In this document: positions 10,279-18,877 of the stretch, piece after piece
Numbering within the stretch: position 1 is the first letter of the stretch
Layout: each line of letters opens with the position of its first letter
Source of the DNA: an uncultured SAR86 cluster bacterium
Lineage (GTDB): Bacteria; Pseudomonadota; Gammaproteobacteria; Magnimaribacterales; AG-339-G14
Length of the DNA stretch: 64,000 nt
Direction of reading: 5' to 3'
NCBI GenBank assembly: GCA_902625415.1
Contig: CACOBG010000004.1
Location: 84,362-148,361 of the forward strand
Position numbers and translations under genes: made by a program
Notes under the pieces: generated by a model
Database searches by the model: none
Told to the model about the DNA's origin: nothing
The model's input: the letters and a program-made list of their open reading frames with translations, nothing else

Positions 10279-10889
10279 TAGAGAATGATGCCTCCAAATG
10301 ACATAAATCCAAAGCTCATCAAACCAACAATTATAAAAGTAGAACCTAGCCCCTGAAGACCTTCTGGCATGTCGCTATATTTTAATTTTTCCCTTATTCC
10401 TGCAAGAATTGTGATTGCTAATGCCCAACCTACTCCTGCACCTAAGCCATAAGCAATACTTTCTCCAAAATACAAATCTTTTTCTACCATAAAAAGCGAT
10501 GCTCCTAGAATTGCGCAATTAACAGTGATGAGGGGTAAAAATATACCCAAAGCGTTATAAAGAACAGGAACATATTTATCTAAAAACATTTCTAATATTT
10601 GAACGCAAGCAGCAATCACTCCAATATAACTGATCAATCCTACAAAGCTTAAATCAACGTCAGACAGGCCTGCCCAAGCTAGCGCCCCATCTCTTAAAAT
10701 GTAGTTATAAATTAAGTTATTGATGGGTACAGTGATTGCTAATACTACGATAACAGCTATACCCAAGCCAATTGCAGCTTCAATTTTTTTTGAAATAGCA
10801 ATAAAAGTACACATTCCTAAAAACACAGACAAAGCTAGGTTTTCTATAAAAATAGCATTGATAAAAATATTTAAATAATTTTCTATCAT
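10278..10889 (-). CDS. nqrE: Na+-NQR subunit E
   Basis: Integral membrane subunit, about 203 residues and six helices, which with NqrD cradles the intramembrane iron centre and takes part in Na+ translocation. The sequence shows the expected inverted-repeat architecture with Cys residues inside helices (FLGMCTF near residue 27 and [13 protein letters not shown] near 124); these Cys positions are conserved in NqrE/RnfA proteins. It overlaps nqrD by 4 bases and abuts nqrF. Confidence 0.96.
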   Translation of the reverse strand: MIENYLNIFINAIFIENLALSVFLGMCTFIAISKKIEAAIGLGIAVIVVLAITVPINNLIYNYILRDGALAWAGLSDVDLSFVGLISYIGVIAACVQILEMFLDKYVPVLYNALGIFLPLITVNCAILGASLFMVEKDLYFGESIAYGLGAGVGWALAITILAGIREKLKYSDMPEGLQGLGSTFIIVGLMSFGFMSFGGIIL

Positions 10890-11581
10890 GATGCTACCTT
10901 TGAAGAAGGAGTTGGCGGGGGGTTTGGCACAATTTCAGGGGAATTATGAGACATTCTAAATTCTGGTTCTTCTATTTGATCTTTTTGCCATGCCCTTAAA
11001 GCCCATATGATTAAACCAATTAATATGAAAGAAACTGGAGGAAGAAGAAAGAAGTTATTAGGCACATACCAACCCCCATTTTGTACCAAAGGAAAAATTT
11101 CATACTCCAAAATGGTCCCGGTACCAAATAATTCTCTGATTGTGCCAAGAATTATTAAAATCACACTATAACCTAACCCATTACCAAATCCGTCAAGAAA
11201 AGACACTCCTGGAGGATTTTGCATTGCAAAGGCTTCGGCTCTTCCCATGACAATACAATTGGTAATTATTAAACCTACAAATACAGATAAAGTTTTACTT
11301 GTTTCGTAGTCATAAGCTTTTAAAGCCTGATCAACAAGTATTACTAAAGAAGAAATAATTGTCATTTGTACGATAATTCTAATATTTGATGGAGTTATAT
11401 TTCTTATCATCGAAATAAAGAAATTGGATAAGCTGACAGTAACTGTTAAAGCTACGCACATTATTAAAGTCGGATAAAGTTTGCTGGTGACAGCTAATGC
11501 GGAACAAATACCAAGCATTTGCAAAGCAATTGGATTCTCTTTGAATACTGGTCGAAATAATATTTCTGAATAATTAGACAT
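10886..11581 (-). CDS. nqrD: Na+-NQR subunit D
   Basis: Membrane partner of NqrE with the same fold. The conserved helix Cys residues appear in [10 protein letters not shown] (about 26) and [15 protein letters not shown] (about 109). The 231 residues are roughly 20 longer than usual because of a hydrophilic Pro-rich C-terminal tail (about 213-231, [12 protein letters not shown]). The tail overlaps no other domain and its role is unknown. The gene overlaps nqrC by 8 bases and nqrE by 4. Confidence 0.95.
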   Translation of the reverse strand: MSNYSEILFRPVFKENPIALQMLGICSALAVTSKLYPTLIMCVALTVTVSLSNFFISMIRNITPSNIRIIVQMTIISSLVILVDQALKAYDYETSKTLSVFVGLIITNCIVMGRAEAFAMQNPPGVSFLDGFGNGLGYSVILIILGTIRELFGTGTILEYEIFPLVQNGGWYVPNNFFLLPPVSFILIGLIIWALRAWQKDQIEEPEFRMSHNSPEIVPNPPPTPSSKVAS

Positions 11582-12350
11582 CTACTTTTTGTAAATTATT
11601 AATAAAGTTTAAAAAACCATCATTACCCATCCAATAGGCTATGAGGTTAGTGACTCCATTACAGGTCAAGGTAGCTCCAGACAATCCATCAATTTCATAG
11701 CTAAAATTATCACTACTTTTCATAACACTTCCCTTGATCACTTTTAGAGAAACTTCACCATTTTCTTGATATATTTTTTTTCCCTTCCATAGAGCTTTCC
11801 ATTTAGGATTATCAATCTCAGCACCAAGTCCAGGAGTTTCTTTGTGCTCATAGAATTCCAATCCAGCAACAGTATTAAAATCTCCTTCTATAGCCAGATA
11901 ACCATAAAGGATTCCCCACAAGCCATATCCTCTTACTGGTAAAATTAAAGTATTTATTTCATTGTCTTTGTATTCGATATATACCTTTGAATATTTTTCT
12001 CTTTTTTTAATTGAAGCTACATCTTCTTCTGCAGATAAAAATTTATATTTTCCATCCTCTCTGAGTTCTTTCGACAGTTCATATGTATTAGGATTTATGT
12101 CTACAATTTGACCCTTATCTAAGTCAATGATTAGAGTTTTTATGTTTGACATCGCATTTTCTACTGAACCATAGACTTCGTCTAAACCGGCAGATGAAAC
12201 AATCTTCTTTTGCATATCCAAAACAACGTTATTTTCCTGAACAGATCTCAGTTGAATTGCAATAAATGAAATAATAGCGCTGCATAATAAACATAGGCCA
12301 ATTCCAACGAATGTTATATTTAAAGTGCTATCTTTATTAATCTTAGGCAT
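11574..12350 (-). CDS. nqrC: Na+-NQR subunit C (covalent FMN protein)
   Basis: Periplasm-facing subunit carrying covalent FMN. The 258 residues begin with one membrane helix (about 11-32), followed by a soluble FMN-binding domain. The flavinylation motif DGLSGATLT spans 221-229; by family precedent the last Thr (229) is the FMN site modified by ApbE. GLGAEI (175-180) is another conserved piece. It overlaps nqrB by 8 bases and nqrD by 8. Confidence 0.96.
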   Translation of the reverse strand: MPKINKDSTLNITFVGIGLCLLCSAIISFIAIQLRSVQENNVVLDMQKKIVSSAGLDEVYGSVENAMSNIKTLIIDLDKGQIVDINPNTYELSKELREDGKYKFLSAEEDVASIKKREKYSKVYIEYKDNEINTLILPVRGYGLWGILYGYLAIEGDFNTVAGLEFYEHKETPGLGAEIDNPKWKALWKGKKIYQENGEVSLKVIKGSVMKSSDNFSYEIDGLSGATLTCNGVTNLIAYWMGNDGFLNFINNLQKVDV

Positions 12351-13557
12351 TTTGAAGAGCTAGCCTTTTTTTAATGTTATTTTGAACCACAAAATGATCG
12401 ATCAAAGGAGCTAGTAAGTTTCCAAATAAAATGGCGAGCATCATACCTTCAGGAAAAGCGGGATTTAAGACTCTAATTAAAATCACCATCACACCAATGA
12501 CGACTCCATAAACCCATCTACCCGCATTGGTATGCGATCCAGAAACAGGTTCAGTTGCCATGAAGACTAAGCCAAAAGCATATCCACCAATTACCATGTG
12601 CCACCAAAAAGGCATAGAAAACATGGGATTGGTTTCACTTCCAACGATGTTGAATAAATAACTTGTAAAAATTGTACCTATGGCGACACCAAGAACTATT
12701 CTCCAAGAGGCAACTTTTGTATAAAGAAGAATAGCTAAGCCAACTAATATTGCTAAGGTTGAAGTTTCTCCAATGGAACCTGGGATAAAACCAAGAAAAG
12801 CGTTGTTCCAGGTATAGGCAAGATTTTGATAGCCATCTTGAGCTGCTGTTCCTAAGATAGTAGCTGCTGTGTAACCGTCGACTGCAACCCAGGACATATC
12901 ACCTGACCAAGATGCTGGGTAAGCAAAATATAAAAACGCCCTACCCGTTAGAGCTGGATTCAAAAAATTCTTCCCGGTACCACCAAATATTTCTTTTCCT
13001 ATGACTAAACCAACCGCAATACCCAATGCACACTGCCAGAGAGGTGCATTAGGAGGACAAGATAGCGAAAATAATACTGTTGTAACAAAAGCACCTTCGC
13101 TAACTTCATGCCTTCGTATCAGAGCAAAAATTAATTCGCAGCCTATTCCAACTGCAAAAACAACGACGTATATAGGGATGAAATAAATAGCCCCATAAAC
13201 TAAGCAATCCATAAAACTATTTGGATTTAACGAAGTAAAGAAAGTAATTAGCGGCCAATGCCAATCTTTTTCAAAAGCAGTATTTGCAAGAGTAAGCTGT
13301 TCTATTGCATTAAGTGATTGATATCCAAGGTTATACATTCCTGCAAACATCGTCGGAAAAGTTGCAAGCCAAACCACAACCATAATCCTTTGGATATCCG
13401 AGCCATCTCTTACATGAGTTAAACCTTTAGTTCTTTTGTCGGACGAATAAAAAAGGTTTTCGATAACATCGAATATTGGAAAATAATAGGAAAGTCCCCC
13501 TTTTCCTTGAAAAGAAGGTTTAATTTTATCAAGAAAATTTCTTAACGGATCGTTCAT
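12343..13557 (-). CDS. nqrB: Na+-NQR subunit B (covalent FMN and riboflavin protein)
   Basis: Largest membrane subunit, thought to carry the Na+ path and part of the quinone site. The 404-residue protein has about ten helices, the covalent FMN motif DGYTAAT (227-233, Thr233 as acceptor) and a conserved central block GTGKNFLNPALTGRAF. The N-terminal 55 residues are soluble, as in other NqrB proteins. A 78-base gap, the only sizeable one inside the nqr operon, separates it from nqrA; no clear terminator was seen in it. Confidence 0.97.
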   Translation of the reverse strand: MNDPLRNFLDKIKPSFQGKGGLSYYFPIFDVIENLFYSSDKRTKGLTHVRDGSDIQRIMVVVWLATFPTMFAGMYNLGYQSLNAIEQLTLANTAFEKDWHWPLITFFTSLNPNSFMDCLVYGAIYFIPIYVVVFAVGIGCELIFALIRRHEVSEGAFVTTVLFSLSCPPNAPLWQCALGIAVGLVIGKEIFGGTGKNFLNPALTGRAFLYFAYPASWSGDMSWVAVDGYTAATILGTAAQDGYQNLAYTWNNAFLGFIPGSIGETSTLAILVGLAILLYTKVASWRIVLGVAIGTIFTSYLFNIVGSETNPMFSMPFWWHMVIGGYAFGLVFMATEPVSGSHTNAGRWVYGVVIGVMVILIRVLNPAFPEGMMLAILFGNLLAPLIDHFVVQNNIKKRLALQNA

Positions 13558-13635
13558 CTCACAGATTTAGGAGCAATTTTAATGATTTCAGGGAGCGAAT
13601 TTAGTTTTTATAAGATATTCTTCTATATTATGCCT

Positions 13636-14982
13636 TTATCCGTCTTTCTCTATTTTATCTAAAATACTTCTAAGGATTAACCCGTAATCATATTTGCTTG
13701 GACAACTGTAGGTGCAAAGAGCTAAATCTTCCTCATCCAATTCCAAAACACCAAGACTTTGAGCCAATTCTGTATCTTCAGTTACTATTGCTTTAAGAAG
13801 TTGAGTTATCATTAAATTCATTGGAAAAATATCTTCATAGACACCTACAGGAACAATTGCTCTAAAACCGCCGTTTAATGCAGAGGTAAGGTTATATTTA
13901 TAATTTTTTATTGCCGATGTAAGAAACATTCTCAACGATGAATGTTTCTTTATTTCAGGCCTCAACCAATTTAAAAATTCACGATCACCTTGGTTAGCCT
14001 CTCTTATAACGGTGAGTTGATTTGAGAAACTTGATAGATAAGCAAGTGGCCCCTCACATATATGCCCACACAAAACAGACCCGGAAATCAATCTATTTTC
14101 TTCCTCTTTCAATTTTCCTGCTGTAAGTTCTTCAACACAAGCACCAAAATCAGTTAATAATATTTCTGGATTAAATACTTGAGGACCAGAAATAGAAATG
14201 TATTTGTCATTGGATACGTAACCCGTAAGCACAGTTTTTCCAATTTTTATTAATTCTTGATATCCAATAGTCCAAACCTGATTAGCTAATGTAGCAGGAG
14301 AAATTTTATGAATTTGTGTTCCTACAAGCCCTATAGGATGTGGTCCTGAAAAAATATGGTAATTGATCTTTTCAGATCTAAATAAATCTAAAGTGTTGTT
14401 TTCAGAAATTCCAACATTAATATTCTCTTTAGGAAGATGGGAAATAACTTCCAATCCTTTATTGAATGCTTCAAGGTTTTCTCCAATGACCAATGTTGGA
14501 TCAAAGGATAATGGATTTGAATCTATCATAGAAATAAAGATTTTATTAGGCAGAGAACCTACCAAAGGAACTTTAGAAAAAGGTCTAGTCCTAAAAAGAC
14601 TAAGCAAACCAAATTTATTAAGAAAATTTAAAACTTGATCATCGGTTTTATCGAATGTTGTATCAATTTCAAAAGTAGCATCGTCATTACTCTTTTCTAT
14701 GACCATCGAAAGAAAAGACCTTCTATCACCTCTATTAATTTCTGAAATCGTTCCATTTACGGGAGACAAGTGAAAGTACCCAGGATTTTTTTTATCTTCA
14801 AAGAGTTTTTCTCCTTGAGCGACTTGCTGTCCTTCAGACACTAACATTGTAGGTCGAATTCCATGAAAATCTTTTCCAAGGACAGCGACTCTTGAAGTTA
14901 AATTTGTAACTTCTGGTAAAACTTGATGGTTAATTCCTCCTTCAAGAGATAAGTTCAATCCCTTTGTAATTTTTATAGCCAT
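13636..14982 (-). CDS. nqrA: Na+-NQR subunit A
   Basis: Peripheral cytoplasmic subunit of the sodium-pumping NADH:quinone oxidoreductase, implicated in ubiquinone binding. The 448 residues start with MAIKITKGLNLSLEGG and carry GIRPTMLVSEGQQVAQGEKLFEDKK split by conserved Gly turns, a barrel-sandwich motif near 42-66. The C-terminus has LCTYSCPSKYDYG, also conserved in NqrA. It is the first gene of the nqr set but lies only one base after the upstream gap gene, so the operon may begin at the dehydrogenase genes upstream. Confidence 0.96.
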   Translation of the reverse strand: MAIKITKGLNLSLEGGINHQVLPEVTNLTSRVAVLGKDFHGIRPTMLVSEGQQVAQGEKLFEDKKNPGYFHLSPVNGTISEINRGDRRSFLSMVIEKSNDDATFEIDTTFDKTDDQVLNFLNKFGLLSLFRTRPFSKVPLVGSLPNKIFISMIDSNPLSFDPTLVIGENLEAFNKGLEVISHLPKENINVGISENNTLDLFRSEKINYHIFSGPHPIGLVGTQIHKISPATLANQVWTIGYQELIKIGKTVLTGYVSNDKYISISGPQVFNPEILLTDFGACVEELTAGKLKEEENRLISGSVLCGHICEGPLAYLSSFSNQLTVIREANQGDREFLNWLRPEIKKHSSLRMFLTSAIKNYKYNLTSALNGGFRAIVPVGVYEDIFPMNLMITQLLKAIVTEDTELAQSLGVLELDEEDLALCTYSCPSKYDYGLILRSILDKIEKDG

Positions 14983-14983
14983 A

Positions 14984-16471
14984 TTATAAAAAAAGAGGTA
15001 ATCGCAAGTATTTAATACCGGCCATTTTCTTTAAGACCCTAAGCAATTGGACGCAGTATCCAAGTTCATTATCGTACCAAGCATAAATGACCACATTCTT
15101 TCCGTTGCATATTGTTGCTTGGGAATCTACGACGCATCCAAATCTACTTCCAATAATATCGGATGAGACAATTTCTGGAGAATTTGTATAATCGATTTGA
15201 TCTTTATAAATACTGTGAAAAGCGGTTTTTCTTAAAAAATCGTTAAGCATTTCGACGGTTGATTCTTTCTCAAGATAAAGGTTTAAAATTGCCAAAGAAA
15301 CATTTGGGGTTGGAACCCTTATTGCGTTTGCTGATAATTTTCCTTCTAATTCAGGGAGGACTTGAGATACGGCTTTCGCTGCGCCAGTTTCAGTTAAAAC
15401 CATATTTAGTGCAGCACTTCTTCCTCGTCTTGCTTTGTCATGATAATTATCAATTAGATTTTGATCATTAGTATATGAATGAACAGTTTCAACATGACCA
15501 TTATCAATACCATACTCTTCGGATATCGCCCTTAATAAAGGAACAATTGCATTGGTAGTACAAGAAGCAGCACCTAAGATTTTATCTTTATCTGTAATAT
15601 CTTTATGGTTTACACCATAAACTATGTTTTTTAATTCTCCTTTGGTAGGAGCAGTAAGCAATACTTTTGAAACCCCTTTAGATTTTAGATGTTTTGAGAG
15701 CCCTTTTTTATCACGATAAACTCCAGTATTGTCTATTAAAATTGCTTTATCGATACTATGCTTGGAGTAATCCACTTCGTCAGGATTGCTTGCATAGATA
15801 AATTTTACAGGGTTACCATTCATAACAAGAGTATTGGATTCTTCGTCAACTCTGATTGTCCCTTTAAAAGGACCATGAACAGAATCTCTTCTCATTAATT
15901 CAGCTCTTTTAAACAGATCTTCTGATTTAGATTTTCTTACAACTACTGCTTTAAGAGAAAAAGTTTCACCTGCGCCTGTATCCTCAAGAATTAATCTTGT
16001 AATTAATCTTCCAATCCTCCCAAAGCCAAATAGAACTACATCTTGAGGTTTTTTAAGTACCGGAGTGTGATTTCCTATGCCCTTCCTGACCTGATCATTT
16101 ACGAATTCATCTATATTTTGTCCATGATCATCGAACATAAAAGCTGCAGCTAATATACCTATATCTATTTGCGCAGGACCTAGATCAAGTTTGTCTAGAC
16201 TAGCTAAAATCATTGATGTTTCGTATTCACTTAGTTCATTTTCCTCGACTTCTCTTACAGCCCTGTGAGCTTGCATTATTTCTATTACTGAAAGAGAAAT
16301 TAAAGGATTTCCATACAACAAAATTCGAACATTTTTATCTCTGTGAAACTTACCAATGATGGGAATCATTGATTCAACAAGCGACTGTCTTTCTATCCAG
16401 TTTTCTAGATAATTATCCGGTTTTGCTCTATCCCTCTTATCAGGGTTAGAGTCAGATTTTATTGCTGTCAT
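14984..16471 (-). CDS. gap: glyceraldehyde-3-phosphate dehydrogenase, long form
   Basis: Interconverts glyceraldehyde-3-phosphate and 1,3-bisphosphoglycerate. The 495-residue protein has a helical N-terminal extension of about 120 residues before the Rossmann start VVLFGFGRIGRLITRLIL. The catalytic Cys is in GAASCTTNAIVPLL, and the active site continues with HSYTNDQNLIDNYH and WYDNELGYC. This long class sits between nqrA and mfd in Pseudomonas, and here too nqr follows and mfd is nearby. Direction of the reaction and NAD/NADP choice cannot be told from sequence. It ends one base before nqrA. Confidence 0.93.
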   Translation of the reverse strand: MTAIKSDSNPDKRDRAKPDNYLENWIERQSLVESMIPIIGKFHRDKNVRILLYGNPLISLSVIEIMQAHRAVREVEENELSEYETSMILASLDKLDLGPAQIDIGILAAAFMFDDHGQNIDEFVNDQVRKGIGNHTPVLKKPQDVVLFGFGRIGRLITRLILEDTGAGETFSLKAVVVRKSKSEDLFKRAELMRRDSVHGPFKGTIRVDEESNTLVMNGNPVKFIYASNPDEVDYSKHSIDKAILIDNTGVYRDKKGLSKHLKSKGVSKVLLTAPTKGELKNIVYGVNHKDITDKDKILGAASCTTNAIVPLLRAISEEYGIDNGHVETVHSYTNDQNLIDNYHDKARRGRSAALNMVLTETGAAKAVSQVLPELEGKLSANAIRVPTPNVSLAILNLYLEKESTVEMLNDFLRKTAFHSIYKDQIDYTNSPEIVSSDIIGSRFGCVVDSQATICNGKNVVIYAWYDNELGYCVQLLRVLKKMAGIKYLRLPLFL

Positions 16472-16474
16472 GTA

Positions 16475-17602
16475 TTACAAAGCAGAATATCTTTTCAGGT
16501 GATAATCAGTATTTCCAAAAATTGCTCTAATTGTTGTTAAACGCTTAAAGTAGTGACCAATATTTGTCTCGTCAGTTACACCCATTCCACCATGCAGCTG
16601 GACAGATTCTTCACCAACATGCTTAGCAGCGATACCAACTTGATATTTTAAGGCTGAAACAGCTTTTCTAGCATCGTCTGATTTATCGGTAAGTTTTGCG
16701 GCACACATTAAAAGCAAGGATTTAGTTTGTTCATATGCCATGAAAGTATCTACCATCCTGTGTTGTAGCGCTTGAAATGAACTAAGAGTCTCACCAAATT
16801 GTTCTCTTGTCTTAGTATATTCTAAGGTTATTTCATTCATTTTTTCCATAATACCGACTGCTTCAGCTGATATAGCTAATGTTGCTAAGTCAATGACTTC
16901 TTCCAATGCAGAAAAAGCATCGCCTTCATTTCCCAGTAGAGAAGATGCTGGCGTAGATACTTTTTCAAGCGTTATCTCTGAAGCTTTAGACCCGTCTACA
17001 TTTGAATAGTTTCTTAAAGACACTCCTTTTGAAGAAGGATCAACAATAAACAATGAAAGGCCTTCTTTATCGAGCTGATTTCCAGATGTTCTTGCAACAA
17101 CGATAATATTATTTGAAGAAGGACCATTCATGACTACAGCCTTGTAACCATCGAGAATGTAACTATCGCCTTCTTTTTTGGCAGATGTAATAACGTCGTT
17201 TAAATCGAACCTACTTTGAGGTTCAGAAAATGCTACCGACATTTGAATTTCGCCAGAAATTATTTTTGGCAAAAGTTCTGTTTTTTGTTCTTCTGAACCT
17301 AATCTGCTAACTAAGCCACCTGCTAGAACAACGTTTGGGATGTAGGGCTCAACGACAAGCCCTCTTCCAAGTGATTCCATGATAACCATAAGGTCAATTG
17401 GTCCACCATTATAGCCACCATCAGCTTCTGAAAATGGCATTCCTAACCATCCCAAATCAGCAAAAGTCTTCCAAAAATCTGAGCTATAACCCAACTCAGT
17501 TTTGATATTTTTTTGCCTTACATCAAAAAGATAATCTTTGTCTACAAAGGTAGTGATACTGTCTTTGAGCAATAATTGTTCTTCAGATAACGAGAAATCC
17601 AT
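16475..17602 (-). CDS. acyl-CoA dehydrogenase family protein, small partner
   Basis: FAD enzyme of the acyl-CoA dehydrogenase superfamily, expected to pass electrons to ETF. The 375 residues have the N-terminal helical domain (MDFSLSEEQLLLKDS), the mid beta domain (VAFSEPQSRFDL) and a C-terminal helical domain with QLHGGMGVTDETNIGHYFKR. The start codon directly follows the stop of the 397-residue paralogue (TAAATG). Adjacent unequal acyl-CoA dehydrogenases of this kind form alpha2beta2 enzymes in steroid and side-chain degradation; the same may hold here, but the substrate is unknown. Confidence 0.88.
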   Translation of the reverse strand: MDFSLSEEQLLLKDSITTFVDKDYLFDVRQKNIKTELGYSSDFWKTFADLGWLGMPFSEADGGYNGGPIDLMVIMESLGRGLVVEPYIPNVVLAGGLVSRLGSEEQKTELLPKIISGEIQMSVAFSEPQSRFDLNDVITSAKKEGDSYILDGYKAVVMNGPSSNNIIVVARTSGNQLDKEGLSLFIVDPSSKGVSLRNYSNVDGSKASEITLEKVSTPASSLLGNEGDAFSALEEVIDLATLAISAEAVGIMEKMNEITLEYTKTREQFGETLSSFQALQHRMVDTFMAYEQTKSLLLMCAAKLTDKSDDARKAVSALKYQVGIAAKHVGEESVQLHGGMGVTDETNIGHYFKRLTTIRAIFGNTDYHLKRYSAL

Positions 17603-18796
17603 TTAAATACCCAAAACAGCCTTAGCAATTACATTTCTTTGGATTTCATTACTTCCACCGTAGATAGAAACTTTTCTATAGTTCAAGTAATGGGGCATGA
17701 CATTGGCCGCAAAATCTGGACCAATTCTTCCTTCATTAGAAATTAAGTCATCTTCCGACATAAAAGGATGAGCATAATATCCAAGTGCTTCAACAAACAA
17801 GTCAGAAAGGCCTTGCTGTAAATCAGTACCTTTAATTTTAAGAATGGATGATTCTGGACCAGGATGACCACCTTTTGACATTGCTGCCAAAGTTCTTAAT
17901 TCGCTATATTCCGCAGCTAACAAATCAATCTCAAGTTTATTAAGCTTATCCATAAATAACTCGTCATCCTTCAAGAAACCCTCGCCCAATGGAAGTTCTG
18001 AAGTAATTTCTCTCAGTCTTCGAATCTCTCTTTTAAGAGCAGGAATTCCACCAATACCAGTTCTTTCGTGAGCTAAAAGGAATTTTGCTATATTCCAACC
18101 AGCGCCTTCTTCTCCAATTAGGTTTTCAACAGGAACTTTGACATTATCTAGATAGACCATGTTTACTTCGTGAGATCCATCAATAGTAATGATAGGCTTC
18201 ACCTCAACACCTGGAGTTTTCATATCAATCAACAGAAAACTTATTCCCTGCTGTTTAATATCAGTGGTTTCCGTTCTAACCAAACAGAAAATCCAATCTG
18301 CATGTTGCGCCATAGTTGTCCAAGTTTTAGTTCCGTTAACAATGTAGTGATCGCCATCTTTTACTGCTTTAGTCTTGAGCGATGCTAAATCAGAACCAGA
18401 ACCAGGCTCTGAATAACCTTGACACCACCAAACATCGTTATTGATTATCCCAGGAAGAAATCTGTCTTTTTGTTCTTGAGTTCCAAAAGTATAAACTACT
18501 GGACCACACATACTTACTCCAAAAGGAACAAGAGTTGGAGTATTAGCGTCGGCTAATTCATTTTGAAAAATATGTTTTTGTGTAATAGACCAACCAGTTC
18601 CACCATATTCTTCAGGCCAATTAACTGCAAACCAACCCTTTTTGCTAAGGATTCTTTGCCAAGTTTGGATATCGTCTTTAGAAACAGGAATCCCATTATC
18701 CATTTTATTTTTGATATCAGCAGGATAATTCTCTGCAATAAATGATCTCACTTCATCTTGAAATTTAAGATCTTCTTCTGAGAAAGATAAATTCAT
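17603..18796 (-). CDS. acyl-CoA dehydrogenase family protein, large partner
   Basis: 397-residue acyl-CoA dehydrogenase. Visible are the N-terminal MNLSFSEEDLKFQDEVRSF, a FAD/substrate region with CQGYSEPGSGSDLASLKTKA and TKTWTTMAQHADW, and the C-terminal signature SIYGGSNEIQRNVIAKAVLG. The Glu of YGGSNEIQRN sits near the active site in this subfamily. It is the first gene of the minus-strand run that continues through the second dehydrogenase, gap and nqrA. It diverges from mfd across about 80 bases. Confidence 0.9.
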   Translation of the reverse strand: MNLSFSEEDLKFQDEVRSFIAENYPADIKNKMDNGIPVSKDDIQTWQRILSKKGWFAVNWPEEYGGTGWSITQKHIFQNELADANTPTLVPFGVSMCGPVVYTFGTQEQKDRFLPGIINNDVWWCQGYSEPGSGSDLASLKTKAVKDGDHYIVNGTKTWTTMAQHADWIFCLVRTETTDIKQQGISFLLIDMKTPGVEVKPIITIDGSHEVNMVYLDNVKVPVENLIGEEGAGWNIAKFLLAHERTGIGGIPALKREIRRLREITSELPLGEGFLKDDELFMDKLNKLEIDLLAAEYSELRTLAAMSKGGHPGPESSILKIKGTDLQQGLSDLFVEALGYYAHPFMSEDDLISNEGRIGPDFAANVMPHYLNYRKVSIYGGSNEIQRNVIAKAVLGI

Positions 18797-18877
18797 TTAA
18801 AACCTCTTTATAGTCTTATTCTTAGAAGTCAGTATTATACACAAACATTTATCTGTTAATACGTAGTAAAAATCATT

